A DNA stretch of 64,000 nt from Streptococcus salivarius. Lineage in GTDB: Bacteria > Bacillota > Bacilli > Lactobacillales > Streptococcaceae. The position numbers were made by a program, and so were the translations under genes. The stretch spans positions 1,578,001 to 1,642,000 of the forward strand of contig NZ_CP009913.1 in assembly GCF_000785515.1 (NCBI RefSeq). Reading direction: 5' to 3'. The stretch's first letter is position 1. Each line of letters begins with the position of its first letter. Below the pieces are notes generated by a model, which was given only the letters and a program-made list of their open reading frames with translations, was not told the origin of the DNA and made no database searches. Positions 1 through 12,700 of the stretch are shown one piece after another.

Positions 1-958
1 ATCTGCATCCGTACGTGGATCTTTAACAGTTACCTTAACTGGAACCTCATCCTTAGAGCCATCTGGGTAATTGACAACAACTGTTGCGTCTTTTTCACCA
101 ACTGTTGTTGTATCTACTGGTGTCTTGTACTCAAATGTTGTGCCGCTTGGTAGGTCTGAAACATTGTCGATTGAACCTTTAGCGTCTGGTGTTTCGCCGA
201 TGTTAACAGTTTGATCTTTAGCAGTCGGTATATTCTTATCCGCATCCGTACGTGGATCTTTAACAGTTACCTTAACTGGAACTTCGTCCTTAGAACCATC
301 TGGGTATGTCACTACAACAGTGGCATCTTTCTCACCTGCTGTTGTTGTATCAACTGGTGTCTTGTACTCAAATGTTGTGCCATTTGGTAGGTCTGAAACA
401 TTGCCGATTGAACCTTTAGCGTCTGGTGTTTCGCCTACGTTAACAGTTTGATCCTTAGCAGTTGGTGTGTTCTTATCCGCATCCGTACGTGGATCAACTA
501 CTGTTACCTTAACTGGTACTTCGTCTTTAGAGCCATCTGGGTAAGTCACAACGACTGTTGCGTCCTTCTCACCTGCTGTTGTTGTATCTACTGGTGTCTT
601 GTATTCAAATGTAGTGCCATTTGGAAGATCACCTACATTACCAATTGATTTCTTAGCATCTGGAGTTTCACCAAGATTGACAGTTTGATCCTTAGCTGTT
701 GGCGTATTCTTATCCGCATCCGTACGTGGATCTTTAACAGTTACCTTAACTGGGACTTCATCCTTAGAGCCATCTGGATAAGTTACAACGACTGTTGCGT
801 CCTTCTCACCAGCTGTTGTTGTATCTACTGGTGTCTTATACTCAAATGTAGTGCCATTTGGTAGATCTGATACATTGCCGATTGAACCTTTAGCATCTGG
901 TGTTTCGCCGATGTTAACTGTTTGATCTTTAGCAGTCGGTTCATACTTATCAGCATCT
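1..958 (-). repeat. Tandem 237-bp Rib-domain repeats
   Basis: The motif gtacgtgga recurs at 11, 248, 485 and 722, giving an exact 237-bp (79-residue) period. The copies differ by only scattered, mostly silent changes. Each encodes a Rib/alpha-like unit with cores such as YPDGSKDEVPVKVTV and LPSGTTFEYKTPVDTTT. The array continues off the left edge, so the copy number is unknown. Confidence 0.95.
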
Positions 959-3297
959 GTTTGTTTAGCCTTGATTTCAATTGGGACATTGACTGTTTCA
1001 GTTGTTCCATCAGGATATGTCACAAGCATTGGCACATTTATCAAGCCAGGAGTCGCATTGGCAGAAGTCTTACTTGTGATAGCCCCTGTACTTTCATCAA
1101 CAGAAACAGAGTCAATTCCAGCTGGAAGTGTGCCAGCTTTGAAAGTTGTACCAGAAGGCACAGATACTTCCTTACCTTCGACATCACGTACAAGTGGAAT
1201 TTGTGGCTGAGTTGTGTCTCCAGCAGTGACTACTGATTTACTGTAAGTCACATCATAAGTTTGATTCTTAGGTGCATTAACAATCAATAGGTTAGTATCA
1301 AGGAAGGCATTTGCATATGACCCTTGATGAACCCCTTCGGTATTACCTTTCCAGCTACGTTGGATAGCATTCAAGTTTGGTTTAACACCACGTTCCATCC
1401 ATTGCTCAAAGAGAAGCATGCCGTTATTTTTCTTGATTTCAGCATTCAATTTCTTAGCCAATTCAACTGAATCAACTGTGTCTTTAATCTTGTAAGAAAT
1501 TGTATATGAACCAAGTTGCCCTGAGGCTGTACCTAAGATATTTTTGTCGATATAATTACGAACCTTATCAACATCACTTTGTGATGGGTTAGATTTTGTC
1601 GCAATACTAATGGCATCTGTCTTACGTGTATCAAGTTTCCCTGATGCATCCATGACAACCTTGGTTTTTTGAACACCACTTACAGCAGAGCCATCCGCAT
1701 CAGATTTGTAAATATAAGTTTCATTCAAATCAAGATATGGCAAGAGACTCTTAGGCAATTCTTGTTCAATATAAGGCACAGATTGGAAGGTATTTGAACC
1801 TAAGTTCACAACACCCATAGCCGCAGATACTTTCATGGTATAAACCAATTCAATTGAATCTGCCTTACCATCGCTTGTAAAACGTGGAAGTACTTTTAGA
1901 GTTGGTTGTGTATTCACACCCTTACCAGGAGTTCCTGTGAAGGCGTTGGTCAAACCATTATCAGACGCAGTTTTCTTAGCGTTATCTGATGCAATAAACC
2001 ATGAGTTGTCAATACTTTCACGAACCAGTTTATTAGGAATTACTCTACCGTAGTCCTTACCTGTAATCCATGCAGATGAGAATGACAATGGTGTGTTTGC
2101 AAGTCCAAGATCGTTTAAGGTCTTGCCATTTTTCAAGGTAATAGTAATTGGGTGGTCATAAGCTGCCCCAATACCACCAGAAGCTACAGTGTTGTTGGCA
2201 ATTGGAACTGACCAAACTGAACCATCTTCATGAGGTGTAAAGCTTTGTGCACTTCCTGATGCCGTTGGTTTGATTGTGATTTTTTCAATATTTTCATAGA
2301 AGGTTGGATTTTGGAAGTTCAAAATCATATGAGCTCCAAGAGGGAAAGCTTTATCCTTAGCCCATCCACCCGCAAGACGCGTCCATGATGTCCCAGTAAG
2401 AGAGATGGTACCATCGTCATTGACTTTATTAAACTCAACACCAGCGTTCTTAACAACGTAAGGAGATTCCTTATCAGTTGTGATACCAGTAGTGTCAAAT
2501 TTATTAGTAATTGTAAGTGATGAATCACTAGGTTTAATGACACCATTTACAGTACTTGGTGAGACAATTAACTGTTTCGTAGCATTTTTACCAGACGCAT
2601 CTGTAGCTGTTGCTACGACAGTACCACCTGCTGATGGACGTTTGAAGGTATAAACACCATCTGCCCCGTTAATTGAGACTTCTTGACCATCTACCGTTAC
2701 CTTAACAGTTGAAGCCGCATCTGTACGAATTGTAACATATTCGTCACCAGCTTCAATTGAAGTTGATACATTCTTAGTAGATGCTTCTGTTGCAGATGTA
2801 GATGCTGCAGCAGGAACCGCACGACGTGAACGAACGCGTGGTTTTTCAGCTTCAGAAGAATTACTTGCTTGAGCAGCCTCTGAAGTCGATGCTTGTGCAG
2901 TTTCAGAAGTTGGAGCTGCTGATGTGCTTGCTGGTGCTTCTGATGTTGCTGCAGCTTGTGATGTAGCGCTCTCCGTAGTTGTTGCAGGCGCTGTTGACGT
3001 CGCAGGCGTTGCGACAGTAGCTGGTGCTTCAGCACTTGTTGCAACTGTTGCACTTTCAACAGGATTTGTCGCTGCAGGCGTTGTCTCTGCGACTGTTCTA
3101 GTCTCGACTAAAGACGCCGTCGTTTCACCCGCTTCTGCTACTGGCGTAATCGGTGCAGCTGTCGTTTCAGTATTTTCATCCGCTTGTGCAGTCCCACCAA
3201 TCATAATAAGTGTTCCTAGCAATACCGAACAAACACCAATATTTAATTTACGGAGAGAAAAACGACTTTTCTTCTCATTGAATAAATCTTTATCCAT
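1..3297 (-). CDS. YSIRK-signal surface adhesin with Rib-type repeats (partial, C-terminus beyond left edge)
   Basis: The frame is open from ATG 3297 to the left edge (1099 codons; I checked every in-frame triplet and found no stop). Residues 1-39 are a long export signal with a YSIRK-like core (RFSLRKLNIGVCSVLLGT) and a probable cleavage after AQA. Residues 40-150 are Ala/Thr/Ser rich and end in an RSRRAV motif, a pattern common in streptococcal adhesins. About 160-780 is a non-repetitive, beta-rich region that probably carries the binding function. From about 785 Rib/alpha-like domains begin: one diverged unit, then four nearly identical 79-residue units. Rib domains form rigid stalks in Gram-positive surface proteins. 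An LPXTG anchor is expected beyond the edge but not seen. The SD GGAG lies just before the ATG. The ligand is unknown. Confidence 0.93.
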   Translation of the reverse strand, partial: MDKDLFNEKKSRFSLRKLNIGVCSVLLGTLIMIGGTAQADENTETTAAPITPVAEAGETTASLVETRTVAETTPAATNPVESATVATSAEAPATVATPATSTAPATTTESATSQAAATSEAPASTSAAPTSETAQASTSEAAQASNSSEAEKPRVRSRRAVPAAASTSATEASTKNVSTSIEAGDEYVTIRTDAASTVKVTVDGQEVSINGADGVYTFKRPSAGGTVVATATDASGKNATKQLIVSPSTVNGVIKPSDSSLTITNKFDTTGITTDKESPYVVKNAGVEFNKVNDDGTISLTGTSWTRLAGGWAKDKAFPLGAHMILNFQNPTFYENIEKITIKPTASGSAQSFTPHEDGSVWSVPIANNTVASGGIGAAYDHPITITLKNGKTLNDLGLANTPLSFSSAWITGKDYGRVIPNKLVRESIDNSWFIASDNAKKTASDNGLTNAFTGTPGKGVNTQPTLKVLPRFTSDGKADSIELVYTMKVSAAMGVVNLGSNTFQSVPYIEQELPKSLLPYLDLNETYIYKSDADGSAVSGVQKTKVVMDASGKLDTRKTDAISIATKSNPSQSDVDKVRNYIDKNILGTASGQLGSYTISYKIKDTVDSVELAKKLNAEIKKNNGMLLFEQWMERGVKPNLNAIQRSWKGNTEGVHQGSYANAFLDTNLLIVNAPKNQTYDVTYSKSVVTAGDTTQPQIPLVRDVEGKEVSVPSGTTFKAGTLPAGIDSVSVDESTGAITSKTSANATPGLINVPMLVTYPDGTTETVNVPIEIKAKQTDADKYEPTAKDQTVNIGETPDAKGSIGNVSDLPNGTTFEYKTPVDTTTAGEKDATVVVTYPDGSKDEVPVKVTVKDPRTDADKNTPTAKDQTVNLGETPDAKKSIGNVGDLPNGTTFEYKTPVDTTTAGEKDATVVVTYPDGSKDEVPVKVTVVDPRTDADKNTPTAKDQTVNVGETPDAKGSIGNVSDLPNGTTFEYKTPVDTTTAGEKDATVVVTYPDGSKDEVPVKVTVKDPRTDADKNIPTAKDQTVNIGETPDAKGSIDNVSDLPSGTTFEYKTPVDTTTVGEKDATVVVNYPDGSKDEVPVKVTVKDPRTDAD

Positions 3298-3354
3298 AGT
3301 TCTCCAAAACAATTGGAATTCTAACTATCCAATTGCCCTTCCTAAAAATTTATT

Positions 3355-3425
3355 CTAATCCCCTTTCCATTATGTTATCAAAAAAATGTAAATTTGCAAT
3401 ACAAAATGTCATAATTTTATTATTT
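3355..3425 (-). promoter_or_regulatory. Possible promoter of the Rib adhesin gene
   Basis: On the minus strand a TTGCAA hexamer is followed 16-19 nt later by TAACAT/CATAAT, roughly 70-90 nt before ATG 3297. The whole 3298-3600 stretch is extremely A/T rich with several short TTATAA inverted repeats, so chance matches are likely. I see no gene in this stretch. Confidence 0.35.
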
Positions 3426-3621
3426 TCTTTTTTTATAATCTTTTATAATATAAACATCTGCTCACTTAAGTTTAGCTATTACAATTTTTTTATAACCCGT
3501 TATAAATACTTTTTATAAGTTATCCCCTGATTTTAAAATAATTCTATAAGTTTATTCATACTTATCCCTATAACTAATTTAATAATCAGAAAAATATATT
3601 TGTCAGATTATTTTTAGACAC

Positions 3622-3658
3622 AAAAGAGACTCACCCCTTATGGGATGAGTCTCTTTTT
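3622..3658 (-). terminator. Rho-independent terminator of the giant adhesin gene
   Basis: Inverted arms gagactca and tgagtctc plus a CCC/GGG inner stem (3626-3653) are flanked by A and T runs. It lies 60 nt beyond the stop at 3714 and can work in the minus direction. Confidence 0.8.
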
Positions 3659-3713
3659 CGAAAACTGAAATAGTCTAACTAACTATGTTGAGGGATTTAA
3701 CCTATGAACTATC

Positions 3714-6700
3714 TTAGTCTTCTTTTTTGCGTTTTCCTGCCAAACCAAGTCCAGCTGCCGCAAGGATTCCTCCGAGAGCCATAGCTGCCATAGACGCATC
3801 ATCACCTGTTTCAGGGAGTGCTGGTCCTTTAGGAGCTTCTGGTGTAGTTGGTGGTGTCACTGGTGGAACCACTGGAGTTGGAGGAGTCGGTGGAGTTGGT
3901 GGAGTTGGTGGAGTTGGTGGAGTCGGTGGAGTTGGAGGAGTCGGTGGTGTCACAATATTGTTGAACTCAGTATCTTCTGGCAATTGAGAAGTTACTGTCA
4001 AGACTTTACCGTCTTTAGTTACTGAAACAACGACTGTAGCAACCATCTTATCGTAGGTAACAGTTGCATCGTTACCTTGTACTTCTTCTACTGTGTAGAC
4101 GTGAGTACCTTCTTCACCACGTTTGTACTCAAGAGCTGAGAACTTGATCTTACCGTTAGCATCATTGCTTACAGTTTCAATCACATTACCCTTGCTGTCT
4201 TTAAGTACGAAGCTAAACTCACCAGCTTTAAGTTCACGACCTTCAAGTTTCTTAGTGAATTCAAACTCAACCTTAGTTGGGATATTGACTACACGTTTTT
4301 CTGTTGGTTTTTCTGGTTTTTCAACAGATTTCTTAGTTGGGTCGTATTGGTGAACGATTTGTGACGCAGTATTTTCGATGTCTACACCATCTTTAGCAGT
4401 GCCTTTGATAGTTGCAGGAATATCGAACTTGTAGTAGCGTCCGAATGCCAATTTAGCAGTATCGATCACTTGAGTATTTTCTGCATCACCGAGTGACTTA
4501 GTAAGGTCAGACTTAGATGTTGCAGTGATTACACCATTTTCAACCTTGATGTCGAACTTAGCTGTCACATCTTCTCCTGTTACAGAGTCGTATGCTTTAA
4601 TATCAGCAACATTGATGTTCAAGTTTTCGCTGTCATATTTATCTGTAACACCTACAGATTGGATATTGTGAGCGTCAGTGAAGTTAGTTGTGTCGAGCCA
4701 TACTTGGTAGACAAACTTATCACCTTTCTTGAGTGTCTTAGTATTGATATTTTCAGCTTCGTTGTTAGCTGTGTTGTCAGCATAAGGATCCTTGTTAGTA
4801 TCGCCTACTTTATCTTTCAACTCAGCATCATCGTCAACAAGTTTCATACCAGTGATATCGAATTTCTCTTTAGAAACAACGTATTTCTCTGGTTGGAACT
4901 TAGGTTTTTCTGGTGGACGAACAGTGTTGTTAAATTCTTTGTCTGCTGGGTCGTTCACTTTAGTGATAAGAGCTTTCGCTTTACCATCATGTGATACTTC
5001 AACAGTGACAAGAGCTTTCATACCGTCGTATTGAACAGTACCGTCAGTACCTTTAACTTCTTCTACTGTGTACTTGTAAGTGCCTTCTTGGCCTTTCTTG
5101 TACTCAATAGGTGAGAATTTAACGTTACCTTTAGCGTCATTGCTTACAGTTTCAAGAGTCTTACCTTCTGAATCTTTAAGCACGAAGCTGAATTCGTTAG
5201 CTTTAAGCTCACGTCCTTCCAAACGTTTAGTGAAGTTGAATTCTACTGAAATTGGAACACTGTTAACACGTTTTTCAGTTGGTACGTTTGGTTTTTCAAC
5301 TTTCTTAGTTGTTGGGTTGTAGTAGTTAACAACTTGGGCTGCTGTATTTTCGATATCCACACCGCCAGCGACGTCTGCTTTCACTGTTGCAGGAATATCA
5401 AATTTATAGTAGCGACCAAACTCGAACTTAGTAGTGTCGATAACTTGAGTGTTTTCAGCATCGCCAAGTGACTTAGTGAAGCCATCTTTAAGGTTAGCTG
5501 TAACAACACCATTTTCAACCTTAATGTCAAACTTAGAAGTTACATCCGCACCTGATACTGAATCGTAAGCCTTGATTGCTGATGCATCGACATCCAACTT
5601 AGTTTCATCGTAGTCATCAGTGATACCAACAGTTTGGATATGATCCTTGTTGTTAGCGTCAAATTGAGTTGTATCAAGCCATACTTGGTAGTAAAGTTTT
5701 TGACCAGGTTTAACTGACTTAGTATTCAAGTTTTCCAATTCGTTGTTTGATGCATCATCAGCGTAAGGGTTGGTATTTGTATCTGCAACCTTATTAGCCA
5801 ATTCTTTATCATCATCAACAAGTTTAGTACCTGTTACGTCGAATTTCGCTTCAGAAACAACATATTTTTCTGGTTGGAACTTAGGTTTTTCTGGTGGACG
5901 AACAGCATTGTTGAATTCTTTATCAGCAATTTCACCAACAGTTGCTACAAGAGCTTTAGCAGTACCATCATGAGAAACAGTGATTGTTACATTCGCTTTC
6001 ATTGTATCGTATGTAACAGTTGCATCAGTTCCTTTGACTTCTTCTACTGTGTACTTGTGAACGCCTTCTTGGCCTTTCTTGAATTCAAGTTTAGAGAATT
6101 TAACGTTACCAGCTGCATCATTCTTAACAGTTTCAACAACTTTACCTGCTGCATCCTTCAACTCGAATGTGAATTCGTTAGCTTTAAGCTCACGACCTTC
6201 CAAACGTTTAGTGAAGTTGAATCCGACTTCAACTGGAACACTGTTAACACGTTTTTCAGTTGGTACCTTAGGTGTTTCAACCTTCTTAGTTGTTGGGTTG
6301 TAGTAGTGAACAACTTGTCCAGCTGTATTTTCAATATCTACACCACCAGGAACAGAGTCTTTAACAGTGGTTGGGATATCGAATTTATAGTAACGACCAA
6401 AGGCAAACTTAGTTGTGTCGATGATTTGAGTATTTGCATCGTCTCCAAGTGACTTAGTGAAGCCATCTTTAAGGTTAGCAGTAATCATACCATTTTCAAC
6501 TTTGATATCGAATTTAGCTGTTACATCTTCGCCTGTTACTGAATCGTAAGCTCTAATAGCTGAAGCATCAAGATCCAATTTAGTTTCATCGTAGTCATCA
6601 GAGATACCAACTGTTTGGATGTAATCTTTGTTGTTAGCGTCGAATTTAGTTGTATCGAGCCATACTTGGTAAACAAGTTTTTCACCACGTTTAACAGACT

Positions 6701-9700
6701 TAGTATTCATGTTTTCTTTTTCGTTGTTTGATGCATCATCAGCATATGGGTTCGCATTTGTATCTGCGTACTTGTCTGCCAATTCTTTATCATCATCAAC
6801 GAGTGAGTTACCCTTGATGTCAAATTTCTCTTTGTTCACAACATATTTCTCTGGTTGGAACTTAGGTGTTTCTGGTGGGCGAACTTTGTTGTTGAACTCT
6901 TTGTCGTTAGCGCTTGAAGCGAATCCGCCTGTTGAAGCGTGGTTAACGACAGTTGTGAGAACTTTACCTTCCTTAGTGACTTCCACTGTTACAGTTGCTT
7001 TCATAGCATCGTAAGTGATTGAAGTATCTTTACCAGCTACTTCTTCAACTGTGTAAGTGAATGTCTTACCAAGATCAGCTTTGTTGAACAAGAGTTTTTC
7101 AAACTTGATGTGACCATCTTTATCGTTGGTTACTGTTTGAAGAACCTTGTTGTCTTTGTCTTTCAATACGAAGCTGAACTCACCTGCAGTCAACTCACGG
7201 CCTTCAAGTCGTTTAGTGAAGTTGAACTCGAGTGGAACTGGAACATTGTTTTCACGTGTTTGAGTTGGTTTTTCAGGAGTTGTAACTTTCTTATTGAATG
7301 GGTTGTATTGGTGAATTGTTTGGTTAGCTGTATTTTCAATATCTACACCGTCGTTAGCATCAATGTCTTTAACAACAGCTGGAATATCAAATTTATAGTA
7401 ACGACCAAACTCGAATTTAGTTGTATCGATGACTGGAGTAGCATCTGTTGCACTAATAGCTTTAGTCAAGCTTGCTTTAGATGTACCGTAGAGAACACCA
7501 TTTTCAACTTTAATATCGAACTTGTCTGTAACATCCTTACCAGTGATACCATCGTAAACCTTGATTTCAGAAGCGTCGATATCGAGCTTAGCTTCTTCGT
7601 AGTTATCTGTGATACCAACTGTTTGAAGGTTGCTTTCTGCAGTAAAGTCACGAGTATCAAGCCATACTTGATAGTAGATCTTTTGACCACGTTTGAGGGT
7701 CTTACCATTCAAGTTTTGGATTTCAACTTTATCAGCTGAATCGTCGTCATCAGCAAGTTTATTACCAATGATGTCGAAGCTTGGTTCTGAAACAACGTAT
7801 TTCTCTGGTTTGAAGTTAGGAGTTACGTTGTTATCGAAGACACGATCGTCACCTCCATAAGCATCTCCACCTACTGTAGCGTAAGAGATAACTGTTGACA
7901 ATTGATCTCCTACTGAAGGTTGGATAACTTGAACAGTAACATTGACTTTCATGTTATCGTAAGTAACAGTTGTATCAGTTCCTTTAACTTCTTCTACTGT
8001 GTAGTTGAATGTCTTACCAAGATCTGCTTTAGCATAGTTGATAGTAGAGAATTTAACTTTACCTTCGGCATCATTCTTAACTGTTTCAAGAACATTACCT
8101 TTTTCATCTTTCAATTCGAAAGTAAATTCTTTATCTTGCAACTTACGTCCGTTAAGTGTCTTACCGAAGATCAACTCGATAGCAGTTGGAACGTTGTTAA
8201 CACGTTTTTCAGTTGGTTTGTTTGGTTTTTCAACAGTCTTAGTAGTTGGGTTGTAGTAGTTTACAACTTGAGCTGCTGTATTTTCAATTTCAGCACCATC
8301 GTAAGCACCGTCAGTAACCTTAGCTGGGATGACAAACTTGTAGTAACGTCCAAATTCGAACTTAGCAGTATCGATAATTTGAGTGTTTTCTGCATCGCCA
8401 AGTGACTTAGTGAAGCCAGCTTTAAGGTTAGCAGTAATCACGCCGTTAGCGATAGAGATGTCGAACTTGTCAGTAACATCAGCACCAGTCTTACCATCGT
8501 AAGCCTTGATATCTGATTGCTTAACTTCCAATTTAGCTTCATCATAATCATCAGTGATACCAACAGTTTGGATGTTATCCTTATTGTTTGCATCAAATTG
8601 ATTTGTATCAAGCCATACTTGGTAGTTAATAGTGTCGCCACGTTTAACAGCTTTAGTATTGATGTTTTCTGCTTCGTTGTTATCAGCTTTATCCGCATAT
8701 GGGTTCGCATTTGTTTCTGCGTACTTGTCAGCCAACTCTTTATCGTCATCAAGAAGTTTAGTACCAGTGATATCGAACTTACCGTTACCATCGCTAAGAA
8801 CGTATTTCTCTGGTTGGAACTTAGGTTCTTCTGGAGGAGTCACACGGTTGTTAAATTCTTTATCCGCAATGTCGCCTACAGTCGCGATAAGAACTTTAGC
8901 TGTTCCATCGTGTTTAACTGTGACTGTTACATTCGCTTTCATTGTGTCGTATGTAACGGTTGCGTCTGAGCCTTTAACTTCTTCTACTGTGTAGTTGTGT
9001 ACGCCTTCTTGGCCTTTCTTGAACTCAAGTTTAGAGAACTTAACGTTACCTGATGCATCATTGCTTACAGTTTCAAGAGTCTTACCTTCTGAATCTTTAA
9101 GCACGAAGCTGAATTCGTTAGCTTTAAGCTCACGGCCTTCCAAACGTTTAGTGAAGTTGAATTCCACTTCAACTGGTACGTTGTTAACACGTTTTTCAGT
9201 TGGTTTGTTTGGTTTTTCAACTTTCTTAGTTGTTGGGTTGTAGTAGTTTACTACTTGAGCCGCTGTATTTTCGATATCTACTCCGCCTTTAACATCAGCT
9301 TTAACTGTTGTTGGGATGTCGAACTTGTAGTAACGTCCGAAGGCGAATTTAGTTGTGTCGATAACTTGAGTGTTTTCTGCATCGCCAAGTGACTTAGTGA
9401 AGCCATCTTTAAGGGTTGCAGTGATCACACCGTTGTTCACAGTGATATCGAATTTATCAGTTACTTCTGCACCAGTTACTGAATCGTAAGCTTTGATCTT
9501 AGTAGAATCAAGATCCAACTTAGCTTCATCGTAGTCATCTGAGATTCCTACTGATTGGATGTTGTCCTTGTTAGCTGCGTCGAATTTAGTTGTATCCAAC
9601 CATACTTGGTAAACCAACTTGTCGCCACGGTTAACAGTCTTGGTATTCAAGTTTTGTTTTTCGTTGTTTGAGGCATCGTCCGCATATGGGTTCGCATTTG

Positions 9701-12700
9701 TGTCTGCGTACTTGTCTGCCAACTCTTTATCATCATCAACGAGCTTGTCACCTGTGATATCGAATTTCTCTTCAGAAACAACGTATTTCTCTGGTTGGAA
9801 CTTAGGTTCTTCTGGTGGAGTTACACGGTTGTTAAATTCTTTATCCGCAGGGTCTGTCACGTTTGTGATCAAGGCTTTCGCTGTCCCATCATGAGAAACA
9901 GTAACAGTTACAACAGCAGCCATTTCATCGTAAGTGACAGTTGCATCTGTACCCTTAACCTCTGTTACAGTGTACTTGTAAGTACCTTCTTGACCCTTCT
10001 GGTATTTAAGAGCTGTAACAGTTTTACCAGCTTTATTTGTGTACTCTACTGGAGAGAATTTAATCTTACCAGCTGCATCGTTGGTTGCAGTTGCAATCAC
10101 AACATTGTCGCTATCTTTCAACTCGAATGTGAATTCGCCAGCTTTAAGGTCACGACCTTCCAATTTCTTAGTGAAGTTGAATTCTACTGAGATTGGAACA
10201 CTGTTGACACGTTTTTCAGTTGGTTTTTCAGGTTTTTCAACTTTCTTAGTTGTTGGGTTGTAGTAGTTAACAACTTGAGCTGCTTTGTTTTCGATATCTG
10301 CACCAGCTACAACATCGTCTTTCACTGTTGCTGGGATATCAAATTTATAGTAGCGTCCAAATTCGAACTTAGTTGTATCAATGATTTGAGTGTTTTCAGC
10401 GTCGCCAAGTGACTTAGTGAAGCCTGCTTTAAGGTTAGCTGTAAGAACACCGTTGTTATCAGTGATATCGAACTTGTTAGTAACATCTGCACCAGTAACT
10501 GAGTCGTAAACCTTGATATCTGAAGCATTAACAGTCAATTTATCCTTGTCGTAGTTATCTGTGATTCCTACTGTTTGGATATTGTCTTTGTTAGCTGCAT
10601 CAAATTTAGTTGTATCCAACCATACTTGGTAGTAAAGTTTAGATCCACGTTCAACTGACTTAGTATTTAAGTTTTCATCTTCGTTGTTGTTTGTATTATC
10701 AACATATGGGTTTGTATTTGTTTCACCATATTTATCTGTCAATTCAGAATCATCATCAACGAGTTTAGTACCAGTGATATCGAATTTCGCTTTAGAAACA
10801 ACGTATTTCTCTGGTTGGAACTTAGGTTCTTCTGGTGGAGTTACTGTATTGTTGAACTCTTTATCTGCAGCATCTGTTACGTTGGCAACGATTGCTTTAG
10901 CTGTACCGTCGTGTGAAACAACAACTTTAACAGTGGCAACCATTGTGTCGTATTTGACAGTTGTATCTGTACCAGGAGTTTCTTCTACTGTGTAGTTGTA
11001 TGTCTTACCAAGATCATCACGACCAAATTTAAGAGTCTTGAAGACAATCTTACCAGCAGCGTCGTTCTTCACGCGTTCAACTTCAACGCCGTCTTTCTTC
11101 AATACGAATTCGAATTCGTTAGCTTGTAGTTCACGACCTTCCAAACGTTTTGTGAAGTTCATTTCCACTGGAACTGGAACGCTGTTAACACGTTTTTGTG
11201 TTGGTTTTTCAGGTTTTTCAACTGTCTTGCTTACTGGGTTGTAAACGTGAACTGTTTGGTTGGCTGTATTTTCAATATCAGCACCAGCTTTAACAGATTC
11301 TTTAACAGTTGCTGGGATATCAAATTTATAGTAACGTCCAAAGGCGAACTTAGTAGTATCGATAACAGGGTTGTTTACTTTATCTTTGATGAATTCATCT
11401 TTAGAAGTTGCAGTGATTGTACCATTTTCAACTTTGATGTCGAATTTAGCAGTCACATCTGCACCAGTTACTGAATCGTAAGCTTTGATGTCAGCAGCGT
11501 TAACGTCCAATTTTTCTGCGTCGTATGTATCAGATACACCAACGTATTGGATGTTGTTAGCTTCTGTGAATTTAGTAGTATCAAGCCATACTTGGTATAC
11601 CAATTTAGAACCGCGTTCAACAGTCTTAGTATTCAAGTTTTCTGGTTCGTTGTTTTTAACACCATCAACATATGGATTCTCATTTGTTGCTGTGTACTCG
11701 TTACCAGGTACATCATCGTCGTCATCCATCAACTTGTCACCAGTGATGTCATATTTCTCTTTAGAAACGACAAATTTTTCTGGTTGGAATTCAGGAGGCG
11801 TTGGAGGAGTGACTTTGTTGTTGAATTCTTTATCGGCAGTACCATCAGTAGCATTACCGTTGGCATCAACCCCACCAGTTGAAGATACGTTTGTAACTGT
11901 AGTCAATGAATGACCGTTCTTAGCAACTTCAACTGTAACAGTAGCTTTCATCTTATCATAAGTCATACCAAACTCTTTGTTGGCTGGGATAACTTCTTCT
12001 ACTGTATAAGTGTGAGTACCTACTTTAGTGTTGTCGAATGACAAGTTAGAGAATGAAACATTACCAGCAGCATCATTCTTAACTGTTTCAACTACTGCAC
12101 CTGTAGAATCTTTCAATACGAAGCTGAATTCACCTGCTTTAAGTTCACGACCTGCCAATTTCTTAGTAAAGTCAAACTTAGTCACAACTGGAGCAACAAC
12201 ATAGTTGTTGAACTCAGTGTCTTCAGGCATTGTAACAGCAGTACTCAAGAGACCTGTAGCGGCATCTTTAGTAACTTTAACTTTCACTACTGCGTTCATA
12301 GTATCGTAATCGATATTTGTATCGTTACCAGCTTTTTCACGCACAGTGTAAGTGTGTTCACCTTCAGCGCTGTATTCAATCGCATCAAATGTGATTGAAC
12401 CATCTGCAGCATTTTTCTTAGTTTGGATTACATTGCCATTTTCAAGCAATTCGAATGTGAAGGCATCTGCTTCAAGTACTTTACCTTCAAGACGTTTAGT
12501 GAACTTGAATTGAGCTTGAGTAGGAGCTGATGTGAAGGTATTGTTGAACTCTGTATCTGCAGGAAGAGTATTTGTTGCTTTAAGTACGTGACCTTCTTTA
12601 GTAACAGTAATTGTTACTTCAGCTTTCATCGTATCATATTGCATTCCTGCTTCAGAACCTTGAACTTCTTCTACAGTGTACTTGTGAGTACCAACTTGTG

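Noticed and set aside
1..958. Regular repeats as a possible CRISPR array
   Set aside because: The units are 237 bp, contiguous, and translate in frame as Rib domains; there are no short repeats with unique spacers and no cas genes.
3298..3600. Short plus-strand ORF (3333-3518) in the A/T-rich intergenic region
   Set aside because: No SD, extreme A/T composition, and a Phe/Ile/Lys/Tyr-rich product typical of random A/T DNA.
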